Shown here: positions 1-10,251 of the stretch, one piece after another
Layout of the letters: the number at the start of each line of letters is the position of its first letter
How positions within the stretch are numbered: position 1 is the stretch's first letter
Assembly (NCBI GenBank): GCA_035634255.1
Contig: DASQDI010000046.1
Location: 1 to 54,412, forward strand
Reading direction: 5' to 3'
Origin: DATLMR01 sp035634255
Lineage (GTDB): Bacteria; Acidobacteriota; Blastocatellia; UBA7656
Length of the DNA: 54,412 bases
Program-made: the position numbers and the translations under genes
The notes under the pieces: generated by a model
Told to the model about the DNA's origin: nothing
The model's database searches: none
Seen by the model: only the letters and a program-made list of their open reading frames with translations

Positions 1-22
1 CGGCGAGCGGGGAGGGCCGGCC

Positions 23-2629
<2,607 letters not shown>

Positions 2630-2975
2630 GCCGCGTTACTATTTACTTGTGGGTGTAGGTATGGCAGCTTCCCTAACTTCTAGGACGCGGCCCCTGTAGG
2701 AGTTACAGGATGATTCCATAATCAACCTGGAGAAAGAATTCTTACAGGAGCCGGTGTTATCCCGGTCGAGCCGCTGCTGCACTTTGTAGGGGAAACCCTC
2801 CGGGTCCTTTTATTCGGAAGCTATTTGTGGAGGGATCGCCCTCAGCATTGGTTGCGCACGCTGGCGATCTGAAACAGACTCAGGACTGAGACCGGCTGTA
2901 GCGACCTGACAATGCATCATGCACTGTAATGTCCCCACTTTTACAGTTCATTACCAGATATCCGGATAGTCTCCT
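2630..2975. other. Intergenic region, no gene recognised
   Basis: This 346-bp gap separates the plus-strand permease from the 3' end of the minus-strand amidohydrolase. It contains a short GGGT/ACCC-type hairpin followed by CCTTTTATT near 2803-2820 that could be a weak terminator for the permease. No convincing ORF with a ribosome site, tRNA or repeat was seen. Confidence 0.4.
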
Positions 2976-4754
2976 TTACTGTTTATCCTCAGGTTTCGTT
3001 TCGAGTTTGTTTTGAAGTTCGATTGCACTTTCATATTTCGGGTCTAGCTCTAACGCTCTCTTACAAGACTTAAAGGCCAGTTCCCTCTGCTTATTGACCA
3101 CATAGGCTTCAGCCAACTCATGGTGTACGCTCGCTGCATTAGGGTATGTCTCGACGTTGAGTTTAAAGACCTCGATTGCGTCTGCCGTTTTCCCTCGCCC
3201 GAGTAACTGCTGGCCTAAAAGGTATATGAACCTTCCGTTGATGAGCGGAGCCAGCCTATGACTCTCCTTTGCCACTATATGCATGCCTCTGAAGTTACCC
3301 GCGCCCTCCGCAATCACGGCATCCGCTACCGTGTCCACAACGCTGGTTAGTAAATTGGCGAAAGGGTCATTGTCGTCCAAATACTGGATAACGTCCTTGG
3401 AGTTACGCGCAAATCCTTCCCTGACGAACTTATCTTCCTTTGTGTAATCGGCCGCAACCCGGTCGAGCATTCGGCGGAGTTCGGCTGATGGGAGCCATCG
3501 TCCGCGAGTCATTACACCGACCGGGTTGGAAACCTGAGTAATATCCTGCAAAGGGTTCCCGCTTACCAAAATTAGATCGGCACGTTTGCCGGCAGCGACG
3601 GTGCCGAAGTCTTGCGTCCCGCTCAGAAACTCGGCAGGGTAGCGCGTCGCCCCCTGTATCGCTTCAAAGGGGGTGAAGCCAATCTCTACCAAATTGCGCA
3701 ACTCTTCATGGAGGGAGAACCCAGGCACGACCCCCATGTTCATAGCGTCAGTGCCGGTCAGTATTTTAACGCCCGCCTGATGCAGGGCCTTGAGGAGCTT
3801 TTTCTGCAGCGCCAGGGATTTGTTCAAGTAAGCAATGCTCTCAGGGTTCGCAAACTTCTTCTTATACAGATTCTTTTCTGGGCCCCATTCGCTCCTCACC
3901 CATGGTGCCAGGTAACTCATCTCCGGCCGGGCAAGCAGCGCGGGCAGGTTCTCGGCCTGGCGTATGATGTGGTCAAAGGCTACCAGGGTCGCGATGACCG
4001 GCACCCCGGCTTCTCGCGTTTTCTGAACCGCCTGCGGTATACGGCTGTCGTCATCAACTTTATTGTCGAAGAACGTGTACATGAACTCTTCCGCGTGCGC
4101 TACCGCCTGCCCGGCCTTGAGCGTGCCGTCGAATCCTGGGTCGCGCGATATGTGTCCGACGTAAAGCATGCCGCGCTTCTTGGCCTCATCGATCAGGACC
4201 TCATATGCCTCCTTCGAGACCCAGTTGTAAATCTTGATAGAGTCGTAGCCGGCCTTGTGTTGCTCTTCAATGATCCGTCGCGCGTCTTCGGCCTTGCCCA
4301 GAACCCGGATAGTCGGGCCGCAGGTGTAAATGGTAGGCCCGATCATACTCCCTCGATTGATCGACTCGCGCCACTTCAGGTGAGCGGGGCGACCGTTCAG
4401 GTTGTATACCGTCGTCACGCCGTTGGCCAGATAGAGCGGCAATTCTTTAGGCGAATTAAGGTGGGCGTGCATATCAACGAGGCCGGGCATCAAATATTTC
4501 CCCCTCCCATCAATGCGCATAGCACCCTTCGGGACCTTAGTCTCGGCGGCTGCGCCCATACCAATGATCTTCTCACCTCGCACGATCACCGTCTGCTTCT
4601 CTAAGACCTGATCTCTATGTCCTGTTACGACGTTAACTCCTACGAACGCGATCACGTCAGGAGCCATCTGCCCTTTGAGAAACGGCTTGCCGTTGATGGC
4701 GCTTGCGTTCAACCCGAGGCACAGCAGTACTATTAGAAACGATTTGGTTTTCAT
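2976..4754 (-). CDS. Exported amidohydrolase-family protein with C-terminal TPR-like repeats
   Basis: A 592-residue metal-dependent amidohydrolase. The ATG at 4754 gives a clean signal peptide (MKTKSFLIVLLCLGLNASA). The first metal motif is VDMHAHLNSP near residue 100. Later conserved segments include HISRDPGF, TGTDAMNMG near 345 and the C-terminal KRADLILVSGNP. The last ~90 residues hold TPR-like helices (IEVFKLNVETYPNAASVHHELAEAY, in two pieces of the repeat), an addition to the usual imidazolonepropionase-like fold. It is the last gene of the blaI-led operon, 58 bp after the repeat protein. The substrate cannot be named; exported members act on cyclic amides, dipeptides or other C-N bonds. 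Confidence 0.88.
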   Translation of the reverse strand: MKTKSFLIVLLCLGLNASAINGKPFLKGQMAPDVIAFVGVNVVTGHRDQVLEKQTVIVRGEKIIGMGAAAETKVPKGAMRIDGRGKYLMPGLVDMHAHLNSPKELPLYLANGVTTVYNLNGRPAHLKWRESINRGSMIGPTIYTCGPTIRVLGKAEDARRIIEEQHKAGYDSIKIYNWVSKEAYEVLIDEAKKRGMLYVGHISRDPGFDGTLKAGQAVAHAEEFMYTFFDNKVDDDSRIPQAVQKTREAGVPVIATLVAFDHIIRQAENLPALLARPEMSYLAPWVRSEWGPEKNLYKKKFANPESIAYLNKSLALQKKLLKALHQAGVKILTGTDAMNMGVVPGFSLHEELRNLVEIGFTPFEAIQGATRYPAEFLSGTQDFGTVAAGKRADLILVSGNPLQDITQVSNPVGVMTRGRWLPSAELRRMLDRVAADYTKEDKFVREGFARNSKDVIQYLDDNDPFANLLTSVVDTVADAVIAEGAGNFRGMHIVAKESHRLAPLINGRFIYLLGQQLLGRGKTADAIEVFKLNVETYPNAASVHHELAEAYVVNKQRELAFKSCKRALELDPKYESAIELQNKLETKPEDKQ

Positions 4755-4812
4755 AACAATCAATCCTGTTTACGGTGGTTGGGAGCGCTCACTGGTACTG
4801 ACTTAAAGGGTG

Positions 4813-5940
4813 CTAGTCAGGTATCCGGTCCGGGAACACTTGCAGCTCGCACGAGCCTTTACTCTGGCCGCTCGGGTTTCGTAACCGCACCAGCTCCCTG
4901 AGAGATACTTTCTTTTGCCCCTTGTCAGTCACCCGATTAATAAAATCTACGGTAACCCCTTGGATGCGCAGGCAGGTTAGCAGATCAATAGGAAGTCCCC
5001 GGTAACCGAGGGACTCAACTGCTTGGATGAAGCCCAGCGTAACGCCGAAGAGTTTCATACCAAGCATCTGATCTATTGATGCGCCCTTGTACCCCCTTGC
5101 TTCCAGTTCCTTGATAAACCCGGCGGTCACCCCGTGCATTTTCATGCTGGCAAGTTGGCTGAGCGGAGGGCGCTTGTAGCCCATGGCTTCCAGTTCTTTA
5201 ATGAAAGCTACGGTGACGCCCATCAGGCGCATATCAATTAATTCTTTGGCGGAAGGGCGTCCGTAGCCCATCGCCTCTATCTCTCCGATAAAGTCTTCGG
5301 TCACCCCGTGCTGTCGCAGCTCGGCCACCTGCTTTTCTGACTCCGGCTCAACTCCGGCACTCCTCAGTTCTCTGATGAAATCGGCACTAACCCCCTCGCG
5401 CCCGATGCTGATGAGCTCATCGAGAGACAGGTTGGCTCCTTTCAACCTTCTCAACTCCCCGGCGAGCGAAAGGCCTATGTCATGGACAGCCATCAGAAAC
5501 TGATTTTCTGGTGATATTCGGTCGTAGCCGAGATCTCGCATTTTACTTGCGAAGGAGGGGTCGGGAACGTAGGTGTAGCCACCTGCCCCCTCGCCGCCTT
5601 TGAAAACGCCCTCGAACAAAAATGCGCCCGCGTCGCGTTTGAGCCGGAACTTGAGACCCGCGCCATTCTGGATCGGCAACGCCTGAGCAAGTCCTTCCAG
5701 GCGGTATAGGGCCAGGCGAAAATACCTCTTATCGCTTCCGCTTGTCCCGACGCGGCGGTGAATCATCAAGTGCGCGGTCCCCGTATCGGGCCTGAATTCG
5801 GCGGCCCATTCCCCGGTAATGACACCCTGTGCGTCAGACTGAAGTAGCGCGTGTTCAGCGCCGGAGAATTGTTGTGCCGCGCAGAGAGGCACGCACAAGA
5901 TGCATACGAGCGGTAGAAGACCCTTGCTTAACCTATTCAT
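4813..5940 (-). CDS. Secreted protein with ~27-residue degenerate repeats
   Basis: A 375-residue protein with a signal peptide (MNRLSKGLLPLVCILCVPLCAA). Residues ~20-170 resemble a beta-rich head. From about residue 175 a repeat of ~26-28 residues occurs at least six times, with the pattern GY..(P/S)....L..M(R/K)..GVT..FI.ELE. The same repeat, more diverged, forms the C-terminus of the M56 peptidase encoded just upstream. The ATG at 5940 was chosen because AAGGAG lies 11 bp upstream; an in-frame GTG at 5952 would overlap the ribosome site. The gene starts 8 bp after the M56 stop, so it is almost certainly co-transcribed. Function unknown; a partner of the sensor peptidase is plausible. Confidence 0.8.
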   Translation of the reverse strand: MNRLSKGLLPLVCILCVPLCAAQQFSGAEHALLQSDAQGVITGEWAAEFRPDTGTAHLMIHRRVGTSGSDKRYFRLALYRLEGLAQALPIQNGAGLKFRLKRDAGAFLFEGVFKGGEGAGGYTYVPDPSFASKMRDLGYDRISPENQFLMAVHDIGLSLAGELRRLKGANLSLDELISIGREGVSADFIRELRSAGVEPESEKQVAELRQHGVTEDFIGEIEAMGYGRPSAKELIDMRLMGVTVAFIKELEAMGYKRPPLSQLASMKMHGVTAGFIKELEARGYKGASIDQMLGMKLFGVTLGFIQAVESLGYRGLPIDLLTCLRIQGVTVDFINRVTDKGQKKVSLRELVRLRNPSGQSKGSCELQVFPDRIPD

Positions 5941-5948
5941 CTCGTAGA

Positions 5949-7823
5949 TCACTCCTTATACCTAGATCCGTCGACAGCCACTTTTTGAGTGAGCATGTCT
6001 ATGAGTCGGTCAGCGGTAAGATTTTCATGCCCCTGCGCTTTAAGCCCGCGGACATAGCCTTCGCTAACCCCGAGTCTACGAAAAGCGACGAGTGTCTTAG
6101 CGGGTAAGTTGGCAAGCCCCAGAGCAGCCATCGCGTTGATGTAAGATGGGGTGATGCCATAAAGACGAAAATCTATCAATGTATTAGCCGACAGGTCATT
6201 GTACCCTAGCGTTCTCATCTCCTTGATGTAGGCGGGATCGATGCCAAGCCATCGGAAGTTGATAAGGGCGTCGGCAGTCAGCTTACTGTATCCGGAGGCC
6301 GCCATCTCTTTGATGTATGTTTGGCTTACGCCATAAGCCTTCATAGAGGCAAGTTGGTCAGGAGAAAGGTTCGTATATCCCAGCGCCGCCATTTCATTTT
6401 CAAAATCCCGAGTCATGTCATCAGTGCTCGGTGTAGCGGTTTGCGGCGTCAACGTACGTAGCGCACCATTGGCGGCTTGCTCTTGTGCATGATCGGATGG
6501 CAGACCGGTTGCGGCTCTGACCGCTTCTGGCCCGACATAGTTTAGAATTGATTCGTCCTTTAGCGTCGGGCGCCAACTCTTACCCTGAGCCACCAACAAA
6601 CTACCGAGATCCGCCCCGGCTCCTCCAGAGGCTTCTTGATCGGTGGAAGCCGCTTTGCTTTCTTCAACCCTTCCGGCATCGATAATACTTGAGCCGGGTG
6701 TAAATGCTATCGGTCTGGCCGCAACAGGCAGAGAGCATGATACCCAGGCAGTCGCAACGAGGGCGAACGTGGCCAACGCCGTGCGAGTACAGGTGGGGCG
6801 TGAGGAGATCTCTAGTAAGCGAGCCACCCGGCTCTCAAGGTCAATGCGGCTGCCGGCTTCTGTTGCCGCTAACCGATACTTCCAGTGCGTCGATGTCGTA
6901 CTCGAGCGGCGAGCTACTTGGACCAGCAACGTCGCATACTCCAGTGCAGCGCCATTTATATCGCCCTCAGATGAGGCAACCGCGGAAACGTCAGCGGCCG
7001 TTTCCCGTTCTATGCGGGCGATCCGCCCGATAAAATGCAGTGGCAAACTCGGCCATAATAGTGCGCGGATGATCCGCAACAGAGCATTTACTAGGGGGTC
7101 TCGCCACCGGGCATGCGCCAATTCGTGCCGCGCGATGAGACGTGCGGCACCTAACGGGATGTCACCGAGCAGGCTGGCAGGTATGACTACGGCAGGTCGG
7201 GCGAGCCCGACCGTGCAAGGGCCATCGTGTTCACTGATGAAAAGCGGATAAGCACTAGGCCATCTCAGATCATGTATTACCTTTGTGTCAGCTAGCCGCC
7301 ACGTATGTCGCGCCCGAGCAAGGTGTATGTATCCGAATATGTCTCTTCCGAGGAGCAAGGCTACGACGAAACCCCAGAGGCATAGTGACCCCACACCCAG
7401 CCAGCTCTCCGCTGAAATGCGAACGATATGATTAACAAAAGGGCCGATTTGGGGAGGTGATGTGGGCCGTAGCTCATCCCTTAAGAAGGGGGCCTCATCC
7501 GGCTTGCTGGTTTCATGTGAGTCATCAGTGGGGCTCTTACTGTCTCTAGCCGGGATCGCAGCTATGCTTGATGGCGATTGTTCCCAATCAATGGGAATCT
7601 GAATAGTATCTGTCGGTTCGACTGAAATACGTAATGTTGAATAAATTGGCAAAACTACAGCCGCAACGAAAGCGGTCACAGCAATTACGTAGCGAACGCG
7701 CGGGGACAGCTGGCGCACCAGTAGGAAAGACAAGGCCAGTCCGGCAGCAATGCAAGTACCTACAATAGTCAGGTTGATGACCAGACTAACCGCGTATGAC
7801 GCCAAGTGAGAGTAATTGCTCAT
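5949..7823 (-). CDS. BlaR1-like M56 family membrane metallopeptidase with C-terminal repeats
   Basis: A 624-residue antirepressor-type protease. Hydrophobic helices lie near residues 13-37, 45-62, 143-158 and 343-363. The zinc site HELAH is at residues 233-237, with a downstream acidic ligand candidate in ERETAAD. BlaR1/MecR1 relatives sense a signal and cleave the BlaI/MecI repressor. Here the usual penicillin-binding sensor domain is absent; instead residues ~465-615 carry five copies of a ~27-residue repeat (LGY.(N/D)LS...L..(M/F)...G(V/I)...YI..M). The start overlaps the blaI stop (ATGA), indicating translational coupling. The repeat tail may be the sensing or partner-binding part; that is inference. 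Confidence 0.9.
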   Translation of the reverse strand: MSNYSHLASYAVSLVINLTIVGTCIAAGLALSFLLVRQLSPRVRYVIAVTAFVAAVVLPIYSTLRISVEPTDTIQIPIDWEQSPSSIAAIPARDSKSPTDDSHETSKPDEAPFLRDELRPTSPPQIGPFVNHIVRISAESWLGVGSLCLWGFVVALLLGRDIFGYIHLARARHTWRLADTKVIHDLRWPSAYPLFISEHDGPCTVGLARPAVVIPASLLGDIPLGAARLIARHELAHARWRDPLVNALLRIIRALLWPSLPLHFIGRIARIERETAADVSAVASSEGDINGAALEYATLLVQVARRSSTTSTHWKYRLAATEAGSRIDLESRVARLLEISSRPTCTRTALATFALVATAWVSCSLPVAARPIAFTPGSSIIDAGRVEESKAASTDQEASGGAGADLGSLLVAQGKSWRPTLKDESILNYVGPEAVRAATGLPSDHAQEQAANGALRTLTPQTATPSTDDMTRDFENEMAALGYTNLSPDQLASMKAYGVSQTYIKEMAASGYSKLTADALINFRWLGIDPAYIKEMRTLGYNDLSANTLIDFRLYGITPSYINAMAALGLANLPAKTLVAFRRLGVSEGYVRGLKAQGHENLTADRLIDMLTQKVAVDGSRYKE

Positions 7824-8215
7824 TCGTTTGATTTCCCGCGACGGTGTTCGTCAATAAGAGACTGTATCCGCTCAAGCTGTTCAGGGCTTAGCCCTTTTTC
7901 AATCAGATGAGTAGCCAACGCCTCGGGCGAACCTTTGAAGAAGCGATTAGTAAGGCGTTGAACTGCGCCTCCCACCACGGTCGGCTCCTTGAGTAAGGGC
8001 CGGTATTTATGCGCGCGCTCGGAATGATCTCTCGCAACTACTCGCTTCGTCTCCAGCCGGTTGAGCATGGTCTGCACGGTAGTGTACGCGACGTCACCAC
8101 CCTGTTCTGCCAACATATGGTGTACTTCCGTGACTGTGGCTTTACCAAGGCGCCATAAGACCTGCATAATGTCTAACTCTCGCTCTCCCAGTTCAACGCT
8201 TCTCTTTTTTCCCAT
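7820..8215 (-). CDS. blaI: BlaI/MecI/CopY-family transcriptional repressor
   Basis: A 131-residue winged-helix repressor. The N-terminal half has the family signature (LGERELDIMQVLWRLGKATVTEV, split at LGERELDIMQ and VLWRLGKATV), then YTTVQTMLNRLETKRVVARD, the recognition helix and wing. The C-terminal half carries dimerization and protease-sensitive helices. AGGAGG at 8220-8225 sets the ATG. It leads a four-gene operon and lies behind a promoter flanked by two palindromes that are its likely operators. The M56 peptidase downstream is the expected inactivating protease. Whether beta-lactams are the inducer is unknown, since no penicillin-binding sensor is fused. Confidence 0.94.
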   Translation of the reverse strand: MGKKRSVELGERELDIMQVLWRLGKATVTEVHHMLAEQGGDVAYTTVQTMLNRLETKRVVARDHSERAHKYRPLLKEPTVVGGAVQRLTNRFFKGSPEALATHLIEKGLSPEQLERIQSLIDEHRRGKSNE

Positions 8216-8224
8216 GTTTGCCTC

Positions 8225-8289
8225 CTACTAAAGTAGGACTACGGGCAGATAATACTACCTTACAATTCAGATGTCAACTACTAGAGTAG
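8225..8289 (-). promoter_or_regulatory. blaI operon promoter with two palindromic operators
   Basis: On the minus strand, TTGACA (8272-8277) and TATTAT (8249-8254) are separated by exactly 17 bp, an almost perfect sigma-70 promoter. Two palindromes of the form CTACT-NN-AGTAG flank it: CTACTAGAGTAG at 8278-8289 abuts the -35 box, and CTACTAAAGTAG at 8225-8236 lies downstream of the -10 box and overlaps the blaI ribosome site by one base. Their starts are 53 bp apart, about five helical turns. BlaI-family dimers bind such dyads, so negative autoregulation is the natural reading. Confidence 0.85.
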
Positions 8290-8757
8290 GACTTCACTCT
8301 CACTGACCAAGGAGTTCATTTGCGACCTACCGGATTCTACGGTGATGTGGTTGGAAAGGTACGACAAGCTCCCGAAAGAGAGCTTCCTCACTTGAAATGT
8401 CTCGGTTCGCTTAAGAGAAGTGCGATCTTAGGGCTGGAAGCTTTTGCCTCAAACTCCCATCTTCTCACACATCACGGATTGGGCTAGGGGGATCGAGCGT
8501 TACTTATGGAAGTGTTACGCTATCCCCGTCCTAATCAGTATGGGCTATCCTCATTGAACCGGAATAGCACCCGACAAAAGATATTTCACAGTCTACAAAG
8601 CAGTCTAAAAGGCGGGGGGTCTGAAACGCAGGAGTCTGCTTTTTACGAGCTTCCGTTTTGCTGCCGAGTAGAATTGGTTTGTCCGGCCTAATATTCGCTG
8701 TTAGAGATTATTTATTTGGGAATTTCTTAAGAACTTTTCAGGAAAGAGGAATAAACG
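8290..8757. other. Intergenic region at the island's left side
   Basis: This 468-bp AT-rich stretch lies between the divergent blaI operon and the first small gene of the accessory island. An open frame at 8506-8691 has no ribosome site and no recognisable sequence, so it is not called. It may contain the promoter for the 62-residue ORF and graspetide precursor A, but no convincing -35/-10 pair was found. Confidence 0.4.
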
Positions 8758-8946
8758 ATGATCTACTTCAAATACATTCTCGAATTATACTTCTCGTATA
8801 TCAAACTGGCTCTAATTAGTAGGGGGCTTACAGTACTTCGTGCCTTAGCAACTGCAGGAATCGGCTCTATGGCATATAGCTTTCTGAATGATGATAAAAA
8901 TTATCCACAGAGACACCTAACACCAGCTTCCAAGCAATTGACGTAG
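8758..8946 (+). CDS. Small putative membrane protein upstream of graspetide precursor A
   Basis: A 62-residue predicted protein with a mostly hydrophobic N-terminal half (ILELYFSYIKLALI, then LATAGIGSMAYSFL), consistent with one membrane helix, and a polar tail. AAAGAGG lies 8 bp before the ATG. It ends 39 bp before the start of precursor A in the same orientation, so the two may be co-transcribed. No family was recognised. It could be an export or immunity helper or simply an unrelated small peptide; its reality rests only on the ribosome site and context. Confidence 0.4.
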   Translation: MIYFKYILELYFSYIKLALISRGLTVLRALATAGIGSMAYSFLNDDKNYPQRHLTPASKQLT

Positions 8947-8985
8947 CAGTAATGCAGAGGGTATCTTTGCACTCAGGAGGTAACA

Positions 8986-9129
8986 ATGAGTACTGAAAAC
9001 GAAAAACCATTCTTTGTTAGATTTCTTGAAGGCCAAGAGTTTCCCAACGTTAAGACTAATGTAAAAGCTGGGCCTGGGAATGTAACTCATAAGTATCCAT
9101 CTGACAATGATGATAACCCAACCAGTTAA
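8986..9129 (+). CDS. Microviridin-type graspetide precursor A (single core)
   Basis: A 47-residue peptide: an N-terminal leader with PFFVRFLEGQ at residues 8-17 and a C-terminal core beginning THKYPSDNDD at residue 34. Microviridin precursors have a leader helix PFFARFLE recognised by the ATP-grasp ligases and a core TxKYPSDW(E/D)(E/D). In that family, esters join Thr to Asp and Ser to the first acid, and an amide joins Lys to the second acid. All of these residues are present here (T34, K36, S39, D40, D42, D43), with Asn in place of the usual Trp. A perfect AGGAGG is 5 bp before the ATG. No ligase is encoded nearby. The sequence is closely paralogous to precursor B at 15153-15317. Confidence 0.83.
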   Translation: MSTENEKPFFVRFLEGQEFPNVKTNVKAGPGNVTHKYPSDNDDNPTS

Positions 9130-9183
9130 AGCCTAGAGATAACTGCCTCTAGCCAACAGAGAGCAGTTTGATACAATTAGTCT

Positions 9184-9301
9184 GTAAGGAAGTTTCCTTA
9201 CGGCGTGCTCACACAGGCCACAAGACCTCTGGTTTACCCCAGCGGGGAAAGGGAGAAATCCTAAGTACTTGTTGGGGAGCACGCCAGAGGTTTTTCTTTT
9301 T
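9184..9301 (+). ncRNA. Candidate structured RNA or complex terminator after precursor A
   Basis: Sequence shows GTAAGGAA-GT-TTCCTTAC (9184-9201), then GGCGTGCTC (9202-9210) complementary to GAGCACGCC (9277-9285). CCTCTGG (9226-9232) is complementary to CCAGAGG (9284-9290), which runs directly into TTTTTCTTTTT. An inner CCCC-AGC-GGGG hairpin is at 9237-9247. The two long helices are interleaved (1-2-1'-2'), so they either form a pseudoknot or exclude each other. The simplest reading is a factor-independent terminator for precursor A; an attenuator or standalone small RNA is also possible. No known RNA family was recognised. Confidence 0.5.
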
Positions 9302-10251
9302 CCACGTGGTTCGTTCAACCCTTGGCGTGGCGGAAAAGAGGATGACACCTCCATTAGTAGGGAAAGAGTACCGCAGTCTACGGGAATCCCTACCTCCAAG
9401 AATCGAGGGAGCCACAAACAGGATAGACCACCCGCCTTCTAAACAAACGGTCTACCCTGCTGTATAATTGAAGCCACAACCCTCCTAATGCTCTAGGATT
9501 TTGAAAATTTTATCGACTTGTAGGTTTTATAACATTATAGAAGTTGATTCTAGAGCCTTGTGAATCGGTGACCTGGCGAGAATGTATTAGACCGGGCCAA
9601 GATCGGACAATGCATGAGTTGTCTCCAACTTATTTTTCTTACTATGAAGTATTTCTAAGATCAGAGTTGTTTAATCGAATAAGGGAGGGGGCTATTTCCC
9701 TCCCATAATAAATACCGGCGGGTTTATGTGCCGATTGATGATTTCCGAATCCGCGAAACGAAAGCGGCCCAGCATCCGCGCACGAGTTGCTGTTTCTGCC
9801 GACGCATTGCTGGAAGGCTAATCTCATGGGGCAGTATTCCGTGACGGGCATGACAAAGGCGCGACAATCACCGGCGCAAAAGATTAAACGATTAGACGGC
9901 GACGCGGAACAGCATCTTGGAGGGGGCGGGTCGCCCCCTCCAAGATGTCAGCGATTTACTACATGGCAGTCAATTCCGCGGGGTAGGGGCTTAAAAATAT
10001 TAGCTACTCAAGGCTAATAGAGTGTGACCATCTCGCGCAGATAGGGTTAGAAAAGTTAAGCTCCCACCCGATTGCCACACCGCCTGGGAACGGCGTCTGG
10101 TCATAAGAAGAACTGAGACTTGCCCGCCTGATATAAGGGGCGCAGGCACAGCGGATCAAGATATAGCTTTTCTAATCAGCGGACGTGCTTAGATACGACA
10201 GCAGAACCACGACTATTCTCTCAACCTGTGGCTCAATTAAGGAGGATGAGG
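9302..10251. other. Long non-coding stretch with inverted repeats
   Basis: No convincing gene lies in these 950 bp. Structures seen are GTAGGGA/TCCCTAC (9357-9363 and 9388-9394), GGGAGGG/CCCTCCC (9683-9689 and 9698-9704), and a perfect 16-bp hairpin at 9913-9947. Composition changes from AT-rich on the left to mixed near 9720-9950, which suggests joined remnants of mobile DNA. Open frames here lack ribosome sites or recognisable families. Confidence 0.45.
9913..9947. repeat. Perfect 16-bp hairpin without a T-run
   Basis: CATCTTGGAGGGGGCG (9913-9928) and its exact reverse complement (9932-9947) are separated by only three bases. No T-run follows on either strand, so it is not a standard intrinsic terminator. 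It could be a mobile-element end, a protein-blocking hairpin or a processed small RNA. Confidence 0.75.

Noticed and set aside
8506..8691. 61-codon open frame
   Set aside because: No ribosome site, unusual composition and no recognisable family.
9133..9467. Several open frames on both strands after precursor A
   Set aside because: They run across strong hairpins, overlap each other and have no ribosome sites; the region is better explained as structured RNA or terminator.
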